The notes under the pieces: generated by a model | Told to the model about the DNA's origin: nothing | Database searches by the model: none | What the model saw: the letters and a program-made list of their open reading frames with translations, nothing else | Program-made: the position numbers and the translations under genes | Assembly (NCBI GenBank): GCA_963701445.1 | Contig: CAVPAM010000039.1 | Span: forward strand, 62,001 to 126,000 | Source: CAKZLS01 sp963701445 | GTDB lineage: Bacteria > Pseudomonadota > Alphaproteobacteria > Rhodospirillales > Defluviicoccaceae | DNA length: 64,000 bases | Direction of reading: 5' to 3' | Shown: positions 48,270 to 58,078 of the stretch, piece by piece | Numbering within the stretch: position 1 is the first letter of the stretch | Layout of the letters: every line of letters starts with the position of its first letter

Positions 48270-49655
48270 CTACCGGACCGCTATACCGGCGGCGTACAGC
48301 GCCAGCCCCACGGCCGCCGCCAGGGCCAGCAGCACGATCACGTTGATTTTGAACCGGAACACGGCCAGCAGCGCCGCCGCCGACAGCAGCACGGCGGCCG
48401 GGTCCACCGATGCAAGGACCGGCATCGACACCCGCAACCCCCATCCCTCGAAGGTCGTCACGTCCCGGAACGCCACGTGGAGCGCGAACCAGATGGCCAG
48501 GTTCAGCACCACGCCCACCACCGCCGCGGTGATGGCCGCGAGCGCCGCCGACAGCGCGCGGTTGCCTCGCAGCGTCTCCACGTGCGGGGCGCCGAGGAAG
48601 ATCCACAGGAAACACGGCACGAAGGTGACCCACGTGGTCAGGACCCCGCCGAGGATGCCCGCCACCACCGGCGGCAGCGCGCCCGGGTCGCGGAACGCCC
48701 CCATGAACCCGACGAACTGGGTCACCATGATCAGCGGTCCGGGCGTGGTCTCGGCCATGCCCAGCCCGTCCAGCATCTCCCCCGGTTCGAGCCAGCCGTA
48801 CGAGTCCACCGCCGCCTGCGCCACGTACGCCAGGACCGCGTAGGCGCCGCCGAAGGTGACCACCGCCATCTGGCTGAAGAACACGGCGATGTCGGTGAAC
48901 ACGTCGTCGAGGCCGAGGACCGCGATCAACGCGATCGTCGGCGCCAGCCAAAGCGTGAGGAGGACAAGCCCGACCTTGAGCGACCACGCCATGTCCGGGC
49001 GCGCGTGATCGGGAACGTCCCGGCCCAGGATGGTCTCGGCGTCGGCGACATGCGGTCCGCCGACCTGGTTGTGGCCGTTTGACGCCGCGAACGCCTTCGC
49101 GCCGGCGCGCCCGGCGACATAGCCGAAGATGCCCGCCGCCAGGATGATCGCCGGAAACGGGGCGGCGAAGAAGAAGATGGCCACGAACGACGCGGCCGCG
49201 ATGGCCACCTTGGTGGGGTTCTTCAATACCCGCCGTCCGATCCGCGCCACGGCCTCCAGGACGATGGCCAGCACCGCCGCCTTCAGCCCGAAGAAGATCG
49301 CGGTCACGAAGCCGACGTCGCCATGGAGCGCGTAGACGACGCTCAGGACCATGATGGTGATCATTCCCGGCAGCACGAACAGCACGCCGGCGACGATCCC
49401 GCCCGCCGTCCGATGCATCAGCCAGCCGATGTAGACGGTGAGCTGCTGCGCCTCCGGTCCCGGAAGCAGCATGCAGAAATTGAGCGCGTGCAGGAACCGC
49501 TCGTCGCCGAGCCATCGTTTCTCCTCCACCAGGATCCGGTGCATCACCGCGATCTGGCCCGCCGGCCCGCCGAAACTCAGCAGCGCCACGCGCGCCCAGA
49601 CCACCACGGCCTCGCCGAGGCTCGGCCATGGGCGCGAAGGCCCCGGGGGGATCAT
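48270..49655 (-). CDS. chrA: Chromate efflux transporter ChrA (two-domain CHR family)
   Basis: This 461-residue, bidomain CHR protein is predicted to export chromate. Each half carries a CHR signature: FGGPAGQIAVMHRILVEEKR with LLPGPEAQQLTVYIGWLMHR in the N-half, and FGGAYAVLAYVAQAAVDSYG with TTPGPLIMVTQFVGFMGAFR in the C-half. About ten hydrophobic helices are visible. The start at 49655 (MIPPGPSRPW) is chosen; the longer upstream frame overlaps DUF2126. It faces the hydratase gene nine bases away. Some CHR proteins act on other anions. Confidence 0.9.
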   Translation of the reverse strand: MIPPGPSRPWPSLGEAVVVWARVALLSFGGPAGQIAVMHRILVEEKRWLGDERFLHALNFCMLLPGPEAQQLTVYIGWLMHRTAGGIVAGVLFVLPGMITIMVLSVVYALHGDVGFVTAIFFGLKAAVLAIVLEAVARIGRRVLKNPTKVAIAAASFVAIFFFAAPFPAIILAAGIFGYVAGRAGAKAFAASNGHNQVGGPHVADAETILGRDVPDHARPDMAWSLKVGLVLLTLWLAPTIALIAVLGLDDVFTDIAVFFSQMAVVTFGGAYAVLAYVAQAAVDSYGWLEPGEMLDGLGMAETTPGPLIMVTQFVGFMGAFRDPGALPPVVAGILGGVLTTWVTFVPCFLWIFLGAPHVETLRGNRALSAALAAITAAVVGVVLNLAIWFALHVAFRDVTTFEGWGLRVSMPVLASVDPAAVLLSAAALLAVFRFKINVIVLLALAAAVGLALYAAGIAVR

Positions 49656-49689
49656 CGATCGCCCGGCGGTCGCATGAAGAGCGTGGGTC

Positions 49690-52131
49690 TCAGGTCCATC
49701 GCAGATCGAGCGTGAGGGGCGGTTCGCCGGTTTCCGGGAGGGGCGGCGGTATCGCCTTGCCGGCGGACGGCCCGAGCGGCCGGAACCGCTCGCGGCGACG
49801 GTTTTCCGCTTCGCGCGCGTCCGCCGGCGGCATCCGATACGGCTCGTCGCGGGATGCCTCCACCGAATAGGCGCAACCACCCAGCGCGCCGCCGGCGTGG
49901 CGGTCGAGAAGCTCGAAGGTCAGGTCCGGGGTCGCGCCAATTGTGGGATGAAGTCCGGCCGGGTTGTCCCAGGCGCGAAAACGGATACCGGCGACAAACT
50001 CGCCGTTCCCCTCCGGACCGGTTGCCCGGAGCGGAACGCGCCGCCCGTTGCAGACCAGGACATGACGCTCCCCGTCCAGGCCGGCAACCCGCGCCTGAAG
50101 ACGGTCCATGGACGAGTCGGTGGTCCGCGAGGTTCCGCCCGCGTCGGGTTCCTCGCCGAGCACGAGCCAGGGTTCCAGCGCCTGCCGAAGCTCGATCGTG
50201 ACGCCGTCGACAATCACGCGCCCATAGAGGGGAAAGCGCAGTTCGAACTGAGGTTCGAGCCACGCGGGATCGAAGGCGATCCCCGCCTCCGCCAAATCGT
50301 CGGCGACCGCGAGCAGATCCTTCCAGACGAAGTGCGGCAGCATGAAACGGTCGTGAAGCGCCCGTCCCCAGCGCACCAGCGGGCGGTCGAACGGCCGTTC
50401 CCAGAACCACGCCATCAGGGCGCGGATCAACAACCTCTGGACCATCAGCAACCGCGCGTCCGGCGGCATTTCGAAGGCCCTGAGTTCCACCAGCCCCATC
50501 CGTCCCTGGGCGCTGTCCGGCGAATACAGCTTGTCGATGCACAACTCGGCGCGATGGGTGTTTCCGGTCACGTCGATCAACAGATTGCGGAACAGCCGGT
50601 CCACCAGCCACGGCGGCGGGCTCTCGCCGCTTCCGGGATCCGGAACCTGCCGGAAGCACAGTTCCAGTTCGTCGAGCGCCTCGTGACGGGCCTCGTCCAC
50701 CCTCGGCGCCTGGCTGGACGGACCGACGAACAGGCCCGAGAACAGATACGACAGGGCGGGATGGTTCTGCCAGTAGCCCACGACGCTTCGCAGAAGATCC
50801 GGACGCCTCAGGAACGGACTGTCGGCGGGCCGGGGACCGCCGACGGTGACGTGGTTGCCGCCGCCGGTGCCGGCGTGACGTCCGTGGAGCGTGAATTTTT
50901 CGGCGGTCAATCCGCACCGCCGGGCATCCTCGTAGAGGCCGCTGTTGATATCGACCAGGTCTTTCCAGTCGCGGGCGGGATGCAGGTTGACCTCGATGAC
51001 GCCCGGGTCGGGGGTCACGCTGAGCGAGATGAGGCGTGGATCGGACGGCGGCCTGTAGCCTTCGAGACACACCGCCATCCCGAGGTCCGCCGCCGTGTTC
51101 TCGATGGCGGCCAGCAGATCCACGAACGCCGCCGCGTTCTCCATGGACGGCAGGAACAGGTTCAGAAGGCCGTCGCGGGGCTCCGCGCAGATCGCCCTGC
51201 GCACCGGCTCCTCCGGCGTTCCGGGCACTCTGAACGCGGGCGCGTCGCAGTCCGAGAACCCCCTCGCCGAGCGGCTCATGCCGGGATCGGCGCCATGGCC
51301 ATCCCGCTCCGCCAATGGCGGCCGGTCCTCGAAGGGATCGACGGGCGCGAAATAGGGGTAAAGATCGGGCGGCAACACCGGCAACGACCCGAGCGGCAAC
51401 CGGTGGCCGGCCCGATGACCGCCGGGCACCAGATAAAGACGCCTTCGCCTGAAGGACCACCGTTCGCTTCGCCAGCCGGGCCGGGGCCCCGCATCCGACC
51501 ATTGCAGCGGCAGAACGGCCGCCACCGGCGTCGACAAACCGCGCTTGAGGACGCGCGAGAGGCCGGCGTATTGCTCCTCGTCTCCCAACGCCGCCCGCAG
51601 CAGGTCCAGGTTCTGGGGAAGGCGTTGCTCGCGCGCCAGGAACGGGATCGGATCCTCGTAAGCGTCGCGGACGTAGCCGGGTTCGAGACCCAGCCTGACC
51701 GCGAGACCGGTCATGAAACGCCGGGCGTCCAGGACCTCGTCCCGTGCATTCCGCGGCGCCTTGTCCTCCGGGGGCGCGAACGCCAGAAGCTCCGGATCGC
51801 GCCACAACGGCTTGCCGTCCTCTCGCCAGTAGAGCGAGAAGGCCCAGCGCGGCGCGGACTCGCCCGGATACCATTTCCCCTCGCCGAAATGAATCACGCC
51901 GCCGGGCGCGAACCGCTCGCGAAGCCGGCGAACCAGATCGGCGGCCAACCGGACCTTGGTGGGGCCGAGCGCCGCCGTTTGCCATTCCGCGCCCAGGGGA
52001 TCCTCGGACGAAATGAACGTCGGCTCGCCACCCATGGTCAACCGGACGTCGCCGGCGCGAAGGCGACCATCCACGTGATCGCCAAGCGCGAGGATCGCCG
52101 CCCACTGGTCCTCGGTATACATCCGCGCCAT
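49690..52131 (-). CDS. DUF2126 protein without the usual transglutaminase N-terminus
   Basis: This protein of about 813 residues corresponds to the DUF2126 part of COG4196. It opens YTEDQWAAILALGDHVDGRL with DVRLTMGGEPTFISSEDPLG, and later has RFAPGGVIHFGEGKWYPGES, TLHGRHAGTGGGNHVTVGG and IDVTGNTHRAELCIDKLYSP. Full COG4196 proteins of about 1,100 residues begin with a transglutaminase domain, which is absent here. A separate transglutaminase gene lies 235 bases upstream. The start codon is uncertain (52131 chosen; 52215 possible). The cluster is thought to act in peptide or amide-bond modification. Confidence 0.85.
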   Translation of the reverse strand: MARMYTEDQWAAILALGDHVDGRLRAGDVRLTMGGEPTFISSEDPLGAEWQTAALGPTKVRLAADLVRRLRERFAPGGVIHFGEGKWYPGESAPRWAFSLYWREDGKPLWRDPELLAFAPPEDKAPRNARDEVLDARRFMTGLAVRLGLEPGYVRDAYEDPIPFLAREQRLPQNLDLLRAALGDEEQYAGLSRVLKRGLSTPVAAVLPLQWSDAGPRPGWRSERWSFRRRRLYLVPGGHRAGHRLPLGSLPVLPPDLYPYFAPVDPFEDRPPLAERDGHGADPGMSRSARGFSDCDAPAFRVPGTPEEPVRRAICAEPRDGLLNLFLPSMENAAAFVDLLAAIENTAADLGMAVCLEGYRPPSDPRLISLSVTPDPGVIEVNLHPARDWKDLVDINSGLYEDARRCGLTAEKFTLHGRHAGTGGGNHVTVGGPRPADSPFLRRPDLLRSVVGYWQNHPALSYLFSGLFVGPSSQAPRVDEARHEALDELELCFRQVPDPGSGESPPPWLVDRLFRNLLIDVTGNTHRAELCIDKLYSPDSAQGRMGLVELRAFEMPPDARLLMVQRLLIRALMAWFWERPFDRPLVRWGRALHDRFMLPHFVWKDLLAVADDLAEAGIAFDPAWLEPQFELRFPLYGRVIVDGVTIELRQALEPWLVLGEEPDAGGTSRTTDSSMDRLQARVAGLDGERHVLVCNGRRVPLRATGPEGNGEFVAGIRFRAWDNPAGLHPTIGATPDLTFELLDRHAGGALGGCAYSVEASRDEPYRMPPADAREAENRRRERFRPLGPSAGKAIPPPLPETGEPPLTLDLRWT

Positions 52132-52366
52132 CGACTCCCGGGTTGTTCGTCGTACCGCCTTTTCCGATCGCCATCGATCTTTGCAATAATCACGCCACCA
52201 ATTCTCCCCCAACACCGCCCGTTGTTTAAGGGGTTGCGGGGCGGCGATGGGGACCAGGAAAACCGGACGCTGACCAAATTCTGTGCAAAGCGCAGAATAT
52301 TACCACGTTTGGGGCAACCGGAAGCCTGTTCGATAGGCGGTCGCGCCCGGAGCCGGCCGCCGCGCC

Positions 52367-53259
52367 TCAGCGGGTCCGGGACGCCTCGTCCGCGGGGATC
52401 ACGTCGACGGCCACCTCGATGGTATGCGCGCCGCCGCCGAAAATGGCGCCCTTGATGGGGCTGACATCGCTGTAGTCCCGCCCCCAGGCGACGGTGATGT
52501 GCTCGACGGAAACCACCAGGTTGTTGGTGGGATCGAGATCCACCCAACCGTAACCCGGACACCAGACCGCCAGCCACGCATGGGACGCGTCGGCGCCGAT
52601 CAGCCGTTCCTTTCCCTCCGGCGGATGGGTCAGGAGATAGCCGCTGACATAGCGGGCCGGGATGCGCAGCGAGCGCAAACAGGCGATTTGAAGGTGCGCG
52701 AAATCCTGGCAGACCCCCCGGCGGCCGGCGAATACCTCTTCCACCGGGGTGGAGACCGTGGTGGCGGTGCTGTCGTAGGTGAACTCGTCGTGGATGCGCC
52801 GGGTCAGGTCCAGCGCCCCCGCGAGGATGGGAGCGCCGGGAGGAAACGAGACGCCGGCATAGTCCGCCAGGCTGGAACTCGCGGCCGCGTAGGGCGAGTC
52901 GAAAATGTACTGCACGGCATCCAGCCCGTTATCGGAGGTGTCGACATACAGGTCGTCGTAAAGGGTGTCCCAGGCCACGGTCCGGTCCGGGTCCGGAGGC
53001 GACGGGGGGCTGACCTCGATCCGGCTGCGGGAATGCAGGGTCAGTTCCTTGTGCTGATCCTGAAGCGTGATGTTGGTGACGGGATTGCCGAAATAGTCCT
53101 CGCTCGCGGTCTGCACGGTCGGATTCGGCGTTACCGCCAGCGCCGTGCGGTGACAGACCTGGTTGACGCACGGCCGGGCGTCAGGTGCAGCCGATGATGC
53201 GAAAAGGAGACCGGGATCGAATACCGGTACCGTGTGCGGTGACTGACGTCGTAGATCAA
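52367..53259 (-). CDS. Transglutaminase-like protein (one-base frameshift, TTG start)
   Basis: This protein has a bact_transglu_N domain (LIYDVSHRTRYRYSIPVSFS; then RPCVNQ, ALAVTPNP, DYFGNPVT) followed by a transglutaminase core with the Cys-His-Asp triad in GRRGVCQDFAHL, ASHAWLAVW and WVDLDPTNN. A one-base deletion near 53176-53178 separates HHRLHLTP from RPCVNQ. Corrected length is about 297 residues. The TTG at 53259 lies six bases after the stop of the ATP-grasp gene, with GGAG upstream. It likely forms or breaks isopeptide bonds in the pathway of its neighbours. Confidence 0.85.
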
Positions 53260-53265
53260 CCGTTT

Positions 53266-55833
53266 CTATCTCCGGGCCAGATCGGCGGGCGGGCGCGCCT
53301 CGGCGTGACTGAAATAGCTCCGCGTGATCGCTTCCGAAAAGTCCGGCAGCCCGTCCTCCACCTGACCGAGCAGCGCCGCCAGTTGGGCCCGCCGTCCCCG
53401 CCCGTCCCGTTCGCACAGCGCCGGGATCTCGGCGAGGCGGATGTTGGTGGACAACGACAGGATGATCCGCTGCTCGGCGCTGCGCGCGGGCGGCGGAAGG
53501 ATCCGCGGAAGGTCGTTCACATGACGCTCCATGGCGCTGATCTGGAACGCGATGGAGCGCGGATTGCTCTCGTCGGTCAGCAGCAGGTCGATCACCGGCG
53601 CCAGCATCGGCGCGGTCAGGTAGCGCCAGCGGTATGTCATGATGCTGTCGGCCAGTTCGAGAAGCAGCCCCAGGCTTCCGTCCTCTTCGGGATCGCCCGC
53701 CACCAGCAGCCTGTTCATGAGCCGGGACAGATGGCGGGCCCGCTCCAACCGCCGGCCCATGTCGAGAAAACGCCACCCGTGGTCGCGGGTCATGTTTTCC
53801 ATCTCCATGCCGCTGAACGCCGCGAGCATCTGCAGGCCGTCGTCCAGGCGCTCCAGCGCCTCGCCCACTTCCAGGGTCCCGCCCATCGGCGGGCGGGTCG
53901 TGTTCATGTGAAAACCGTTGATGGTCCGCCACGCCTCCGCCGACAGCCAGTCGCGCGCCAGCGCGGCGGTTCTCATCAGGTTGCCGGCCGAATCCTGCAG
54001 GGCATAGGTATGGTCCGGACCGTACAGCAGGGCATGGATCTGCCGCTCCAGCGCCACCGTGGAGCCGAGCGCCCGTTCCTCCGAGGTGGGCGGCTTGATC
54101 CCCGTTTTCTTGAGCAGCACGCCGATGACCCCCTCCAGGGCTCCCAGGTCGTGGGCCAGATCGATCTCTTCGGTCAAGCGCCGGAGCACGCTCCTGAGCA
54201 CGCGCATGGTATCCTCGGCGCGCTCGGCGTAGCGTCCGAGCCAGAACAGGTTGTCGGCGGAGTGACTGGGGATATCCTTGCTGGTCCGCCGCGGCTCGAG
54301 CACATGCGACGGCGTCCGCAACAGGCTGAAGTTGGATACCGCCTCGTCGGACAGCACCCAGGTGTCCTTGGCGCCCTGGCCGCGACGAAGGACCACGGCC
54401 CTCGGATCGTTGGTCGCCGCGACCCGGGTCAGACCGCCCGGCATCACCGTATAGCCGTCCTCCGCGGCGGCCAGGAATACCCGCACCGACATGGGGCGCG
54501 GTTGCAGCGCGCCATTGAGCCAGACCGGCGTCGTCGACAGCGACACCATCTCCTGCGCCACATAGGCGTGTCCGCTCCGTCTCACCTCGTCCCGGACGGC
54601 GCTGGCCTCGGATGCCGTCAGGTCGCCGCCGAGCACGGGGCGGCTGGTCTTGGTCAGCAAGGGACGCCGCTCGAACGCCAGGTCGATGGCCAGGTGGCCC
54701 AGGTTGTCGAGAACATGATCCCGCGCGCCGGTCTGCCCGCACCACCATGTGGCGGTGTTGGGAAGGATCAGGTCCTCGTCGAGAAGCAAGCGGCACAGTT
54801 TGGGAAGGAAAGCCATGAACGCGCGGGTTTCCACCAGTCCGCTGCCCAGCGCGTTGGCCATCGTGACGGTACCCGCCCGGACCGCTTCCACCAGCCCGGC
54901 GACACCCAGCCCCGATTGGCTTTGCAGCTCGATGGGATCGCAGTGATCGGCCTCGATGCCGCGCAGAATCAGGTCAACCGGCTTCAGCCCTTCCACGGTC
55001 TTGAGGAAGACCCGGTTACCGCGCACCGTCAGGTCGGCGCTCCCGGCCAGCGTATAGCCGAGATAGCGCGCCAGGAAGGCGTGATCGAAGTACCCCTCGG
55101 TGCTCGCGCCCGGCGTCAACAGCACGATCCGGGGATCGTCGCGGCGGGTCCGCGCCATCAGGCCGTTGTGCATGGCCTGGAAGAAGGCCGCGAGCCGGTG
55201 AATGTGATTGAGCCGGAACAGGTTCCGCAGCGATCGCGACAGAACGATCCGGTTCTCGAGCGCGTAGCCCGTCCCCAGCGGAGCCTGGGTGCGGTCGGCG
55301 AGCACCCACCAGCGGCCATCGGGAGCGCGCCCGAGGTCGGCGGCGTAGAGATGAAGATAGATGCCGTCGCGCGGCTCGATGCCATGGCACGGCCGCAGGA
55401 AGTGGGGATTGGCGAAAATCAGCGCCGCCGGAAGGTGATTGTCCCGCAGCAGTCGCCGGGGTCCATAGAGATCCGTGAGGATGGCGTTGAGCAGGTGGGC
55501 CCGCTGGATCAGCCCTTTCTCGAGGTGCGCCCACTCGTCCGCCGGCAGCACCAGCGGCACGAAATCCAGCTCCCAAGGACGTTCGGAGCCCTCCGCCGCC
55601 GTGGTGATGGAATAGGTCAGGCCGTTCTGGCGCAGCAGGCGGTCCGCTTTCCGCAACCGACTTTCCAGCGCGTCCGGGGTCATTCTCTCCAAACCGGCGA
55701 CGAACCCCCGCCAGTGGGCACGCAGGGATCCGTCGGGCGCCATCATTTCGTCGTGGACACCCGGAAGCAATCCGTAATCCCGGCAATGGATCCCCGAAAA
55801 CGTCGGGCCCGATTTCGGCCTTGTGGCGGTCAC
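53266..55833 (-). CDS. Circularly permuted ATP-grasp / alpha-E fusion protein
   Basis: This 855-residue protein joins two domains that are often separate genes. Residues 1-520 form a type 2 circularly permuted ATP-grasp (COG2308; HPHFLRPCHG-like FANPHFLRPCHGIEPRDGIY; VVLLTPGASTEGYFDHAFLA-like; NALGSGLVETRAFMAFLPKL). Residues about 525-855 form an alpha-E domain (COG2307; SADNLFWLGRYAERAEDTMR; GMEMENMTRDHGWRFLDMGR). Comparative genomics suggests ATP-dependent amide ligation with a transglutaminase partner. It heads the three-gene cluster. Confidence 0.88.
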   Translation of the reverse strand: MTATRPKSGPTFSGIHCRDYGLLPGVHDEMMAPDGSLRAHWRGFVAGLERMTPDALESRLRKADRLLRQNGLTYSITTAAEGSERPWELDFVPLVLPADEWAHLEKGLIQRAHLLNAILTDLYGPRRLLRDNHLPAALIFANPHFLRPCHGIEPRDGIYLHLYAADLGRAPDGRWWVLADRTQAPLGTGYALENRIVLSRSLRNLFRLNHIHRLAAFFQAMHNGLMARTRRDDPRIVLLTPGASTEGYFDHAFLARYLGYTLAGSADLTVRGNRVFLKTVEGLKPVDLILRGIEADHCDPIELQSQSGLGVAGLVEAVRAGTVTMANALGSGLVETRAFMAFLPKLCRLLLDEDLILPNTATWWCGQTGARDHVLDNLGHLAIDLAFERRPLLTKTSRPVLGGDLTASEASAVRDEVRRSGHAYVAQEMVSLSTTPVWLNGALQPRPMSVRVFLAAAEDGYTVMPGGLTRVAATNDPRAVVLRRGQGAKDTWVLSDEAVSNFSLLRTPSHVLEPRRTSKDIPSHSADNLFWLGRYAERAEDTMRVLRSVLRRLTEEIDLAHDLGALEGVIGVLLKKTGIKPPTSEERALGSTVALERQIHALLYGPDHTYALQDSAGNLMRTAALARDWLSAEAWRTINGFHMNTTRPPMGGTLEVGEALERLDDGLQMLAAFSGMEMENMTRDHGWRFLDMGRRLERARHLSRLMNRLLVAGDPEEDGSLGLLLELADSIMTYRWRYLTAPMLAPVIDLLLTDESNPRSIAFQISAMERHVNDLPRILPPPARSAEQRIILSLSTNIRLAEIPALCERDGRGRRAQLAALLGQVEDGLPDFSEAITRSYFSHAEARPPADLARR

Positions 55834-55958
55834 TGTGTGTCTATCTCCCGAACGGCTGTTGGTTGATCGCGCGGCGTGCCGATACCGGCATCAATACCGG
55901 GTCTGCGCGCTCGTGCCAATGGTCACGGAGGTAACCCGTCGAGACGGCTTTCCGGGGT

Positions 55959-56417
55959 TCAGCGAACGTCCCGCAGACGCTCGATGAGCCGGCTCCGGTC
56001 CTGGTCCACCTTTCCCATGTACCTGGCGCGCCGGATGACCCATCTCTTTTCGGCCGCTTCCTCGGCGACATCTTCCGCCAGTTTTCGCGGGTCGGCGCCG
56101 GAGTGTGTTTCGTGGGCGGCGGTCATCCGCCGCGCGGTCTCGGCGGCGGGGTCGCGGATGGGGTCGCCCACGCCCGGCTGAAATTGCGCCAGCGTCAGCA
56201 GCCAGCCCTGGAGTTGGGCCGGCGAATGGGCACTCCGCCCGGACAGCGAGTAGGCCGCCAGCAAGGCGTCGACGATCGCCTGCTTGGGGAACGGCAGTTC
56301 CGCCTCGTCATGGATCTCCTCGGGGCTGAGTTGCAGTCGCCCGACCAGGGCTCCGAAGCCGTCGATCAGGGTATCGGCGGTCGGTTCGTTCGTGCTCGGT
56401 GTCCTGCCAGCCGCCAT
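55959..56417 (-). CDS. Hypothetical protein
   Basis: This 152-residue soluble protein has no recognised motif. The middle is moderately hydrophobic (QAIVDALLAAYSLSGRSAHS; QLQGWLLTLAQFQPGVGD). The C-terminus is helical and basic (LAEDVAEEAAEKRWVIRRAR). No signal peptide or membrane helix is present. It lies alone between the ATP-grasp cluster and the HAD gene. Codon use is similar to the neighbours, so I consider it real. Confidence 0.55.
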   Translation of the reverse strand: MAAGRTPSTNEPTADTLIDGFGALVGRLQLSPEEIHDEAELPFPKQAIVDALLAAYSLSGRSAHSPAQLQGWLLTLAQFQPGVGDPIRDPAAETARRMTAAHETHSGADPRKLAEDVAEEAAEKRWVIRRARYMGKVDQDRSRLIERLRDVR

Positions 56418-56482
56418 CGTTCATCCCTCGCCTTCTTCTGGGTTATTGTACGCCATGCCGGCCAGGGATGGCCATGGCGACG

Positions 56483-57283
56483 TTAAGCGGACGCGGCGAA
56501 CAAACCGTATCCCGACAGCAGCGGCGCGAGGTCGTAGTCCCGGCCGCCGACGGTCCGTGGCATGACCGAGAACTCCGACAGGAAGATCGTATCGGCGTGG
56601 AGAAACAGGATTTCCCGGTCCGCGTCGGCGTCCTGCATGGCGGCGATGTTTTCCGGTTCGTTGTCGACGACGGCGAAAATCCGGTACCCCGCGTCGCGGA
56701 ACCGCAGAAGTCCCTCGGCCTTGGCGCCGGTCACGCCGCCGTCCCAGCCATTGGAATTCATGTGCAGAAGGTCGTCGCGAAAGGACACGTCATGCGCGGC
56801 GCCGAGGGCGTTCAACGACTCCAGCGTTTCGCGCCGGAGGAATTCGGGCCGCCCGGTGTTGAGCGCCACGTCCGTGTCCGGCCGGTCCTGGAACCAGCGG
56901 ATCACCTCGAACACGCCGTCGTAGGGTCGATGGGCCTCGCGGATGATCTCCGCGCTCCAGAATCGCTGATTGTACCAGTGCTCGATTCGGGACACGTCGT
57001 CCGCGAGAAGCCCCCGGTGCTCGAGAAAATCGCGGATCCGGGCTTCGTGGACGAACACCTCTTCCGGACTGAGGGTCGCGAAGTGGCCGGTCCCGGTTTC
57101 CCGGTCGTAGGCGTCGAGCACATGATGGATCACATGGCGCATGTCGAGAATCGTGCCGTCGATATCGAAAACGGCAAGGAGCCGCTCGCCCGGGTACCGC
57201 CGCTGGAAGATCCCGTACTGGCTCGCCAGGGCCGCCATCCAATCCCCGCTGCAAACATCGCCGTCGCATGTCTTAAATAACAT
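56483..57283 (-). CDS. HAD-superfamily hydrolase
   Basis: This 266-residue protein has HAD motif I AVFDIDGTILD (nucleophile Asp40, acid/base Asp42), motif II VALNTGRPEFL, the lysine in TGAKAEGLLRFRDAG and motif IV FAVVDNEPENIAAM. The cap region between motifs I and II is large and alpha-helical (EARIRDFLEHRGLLADDVSR). The substrate cannot be read from sequence. No operon partner is obvious. Confidence 0.8.
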   Translation of the reverse strand: MLFKTCDGDVCSGDWMAALASQYGIFQRRYPGERLLAVFDIDGTILDMRHVIHHVLDAYDRETGTGHFATLSPEEVFVHEARIRDFLEHRGLLADDVSRIEHWYNQRFWSAEIIREAHRPYDGVFEVIRWFQDRPDTDVALNTGRPEFLRRETLESLNALGAAHDVSFRDDLLHMNSNGWDGGVTGAKAEGLLRFRDAGYRIFAVVDNEPENIAAMQDADADREILFLHADTIFLSEFSVMPRTVGGRDYDLAPLLSGYGLFAASA

Positions 57284-57420
57284 TCAGCCTCCGAAATAAT
57301 ACTATTGGTGACTGCGCCGGAACTTTCGGCGCATTTCACACATTCATCGTACGATATGTTTGCGGTTTTATGTCTGTATTTTTATTTTACTGAGAAAGTC
57401 ACTTTGGCGACCGAATCGAA

Positions 57421-58002
57421 TCAGCGCCGCGGCGCGGTCATGCCGCCCCCCAACTGGCGCCAGGTCGTCATGACCCGGATCATGTATTGGCGGTTGTTCC
57501 GGTAGATGGAGGAGTGGTAGCGGGCGACCGCGTGCATCCATGATCCCGTGTCCCGGAACAGCGAGCGCAGGAAGCGCGCCGCGAAGGCGGCATTGGTGGC
57601 GGGATCGAACGCCGCATCGAGATCGGCAAACGCCTTCGGGTGATAATGCAGGTTCACCTGCATGCAGCCCACGTCGATGTTGCGGACCTTGCTCTCGCGA
57701 AGATCGCGGACGGCTTCGACGGCCTCGGTCTTGGTGTCGAAATACCGCCCGTCCCCGCCGGCGTTGATGGTCCACGGCCACGGGTGGTAGCCGCCACCCG
57801 CCTCGTTCCGCCGGCCCGACTCCACCAGGGCGATGGAGAGCATCAGATGTTGGGGAATTCTGGCCGACCGCTCGGCGGCGGCGATCGCGGTCTTGCACGC
57901 CCGCCAGAAATCCGGTCCGTCGGTTTCGCCCGGCTCCCCCACCGCCAGCGCCCCACCGGGCACTCCAAGAACCACCAGCAGCGCAATCCAGAACAGCCTC
58001 AT
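57421..58002 (-). CDS. Lytic transglycosylase SLT-domain protein
   Basis: This 193-residue periplasmic protein has a signal peptide (MRLFWIALLVVLGVPGGALA) and a single SLT domain. The catalytic Glu61 is in LSIALVESGRRNEAGG, and the C-terminal motifs are IDVGCMQVNLHYHPKAFADL, FDPATNAAFAARFLRSLFRD and AVARYHSS. It cleaves peptidoglycan glycan strands, with possible use in flagellar or envelope assembly. The start at 58002 is fixed by the signal peptide. Confidence 0.87.
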   Translation of the reverse strand: MRLFWIALLVVLGVPGGALAVGEPGETDGPDFWRACKTAIAAAERSARIPQHLMLSIALVESGRRNEAGGGYHPWPWTINAGGDGRYFDTKTEAVEAVRDLRESKVRNIDVGCMQVNLHYHPKAFADLDAAFDPATNAAFAARFLRSLFRDTGSWMHAVARYHSSIYRNNRQYMIRVMTTWRQLGGGMTAPRR

Positions 58003-58078
58003 GCGCCCATTGTCGCAGACTCCCCGCCTTGGATCCATGCCCTTCGGCGCCGTCATTCCATCGCCCGGACGACCGGCC

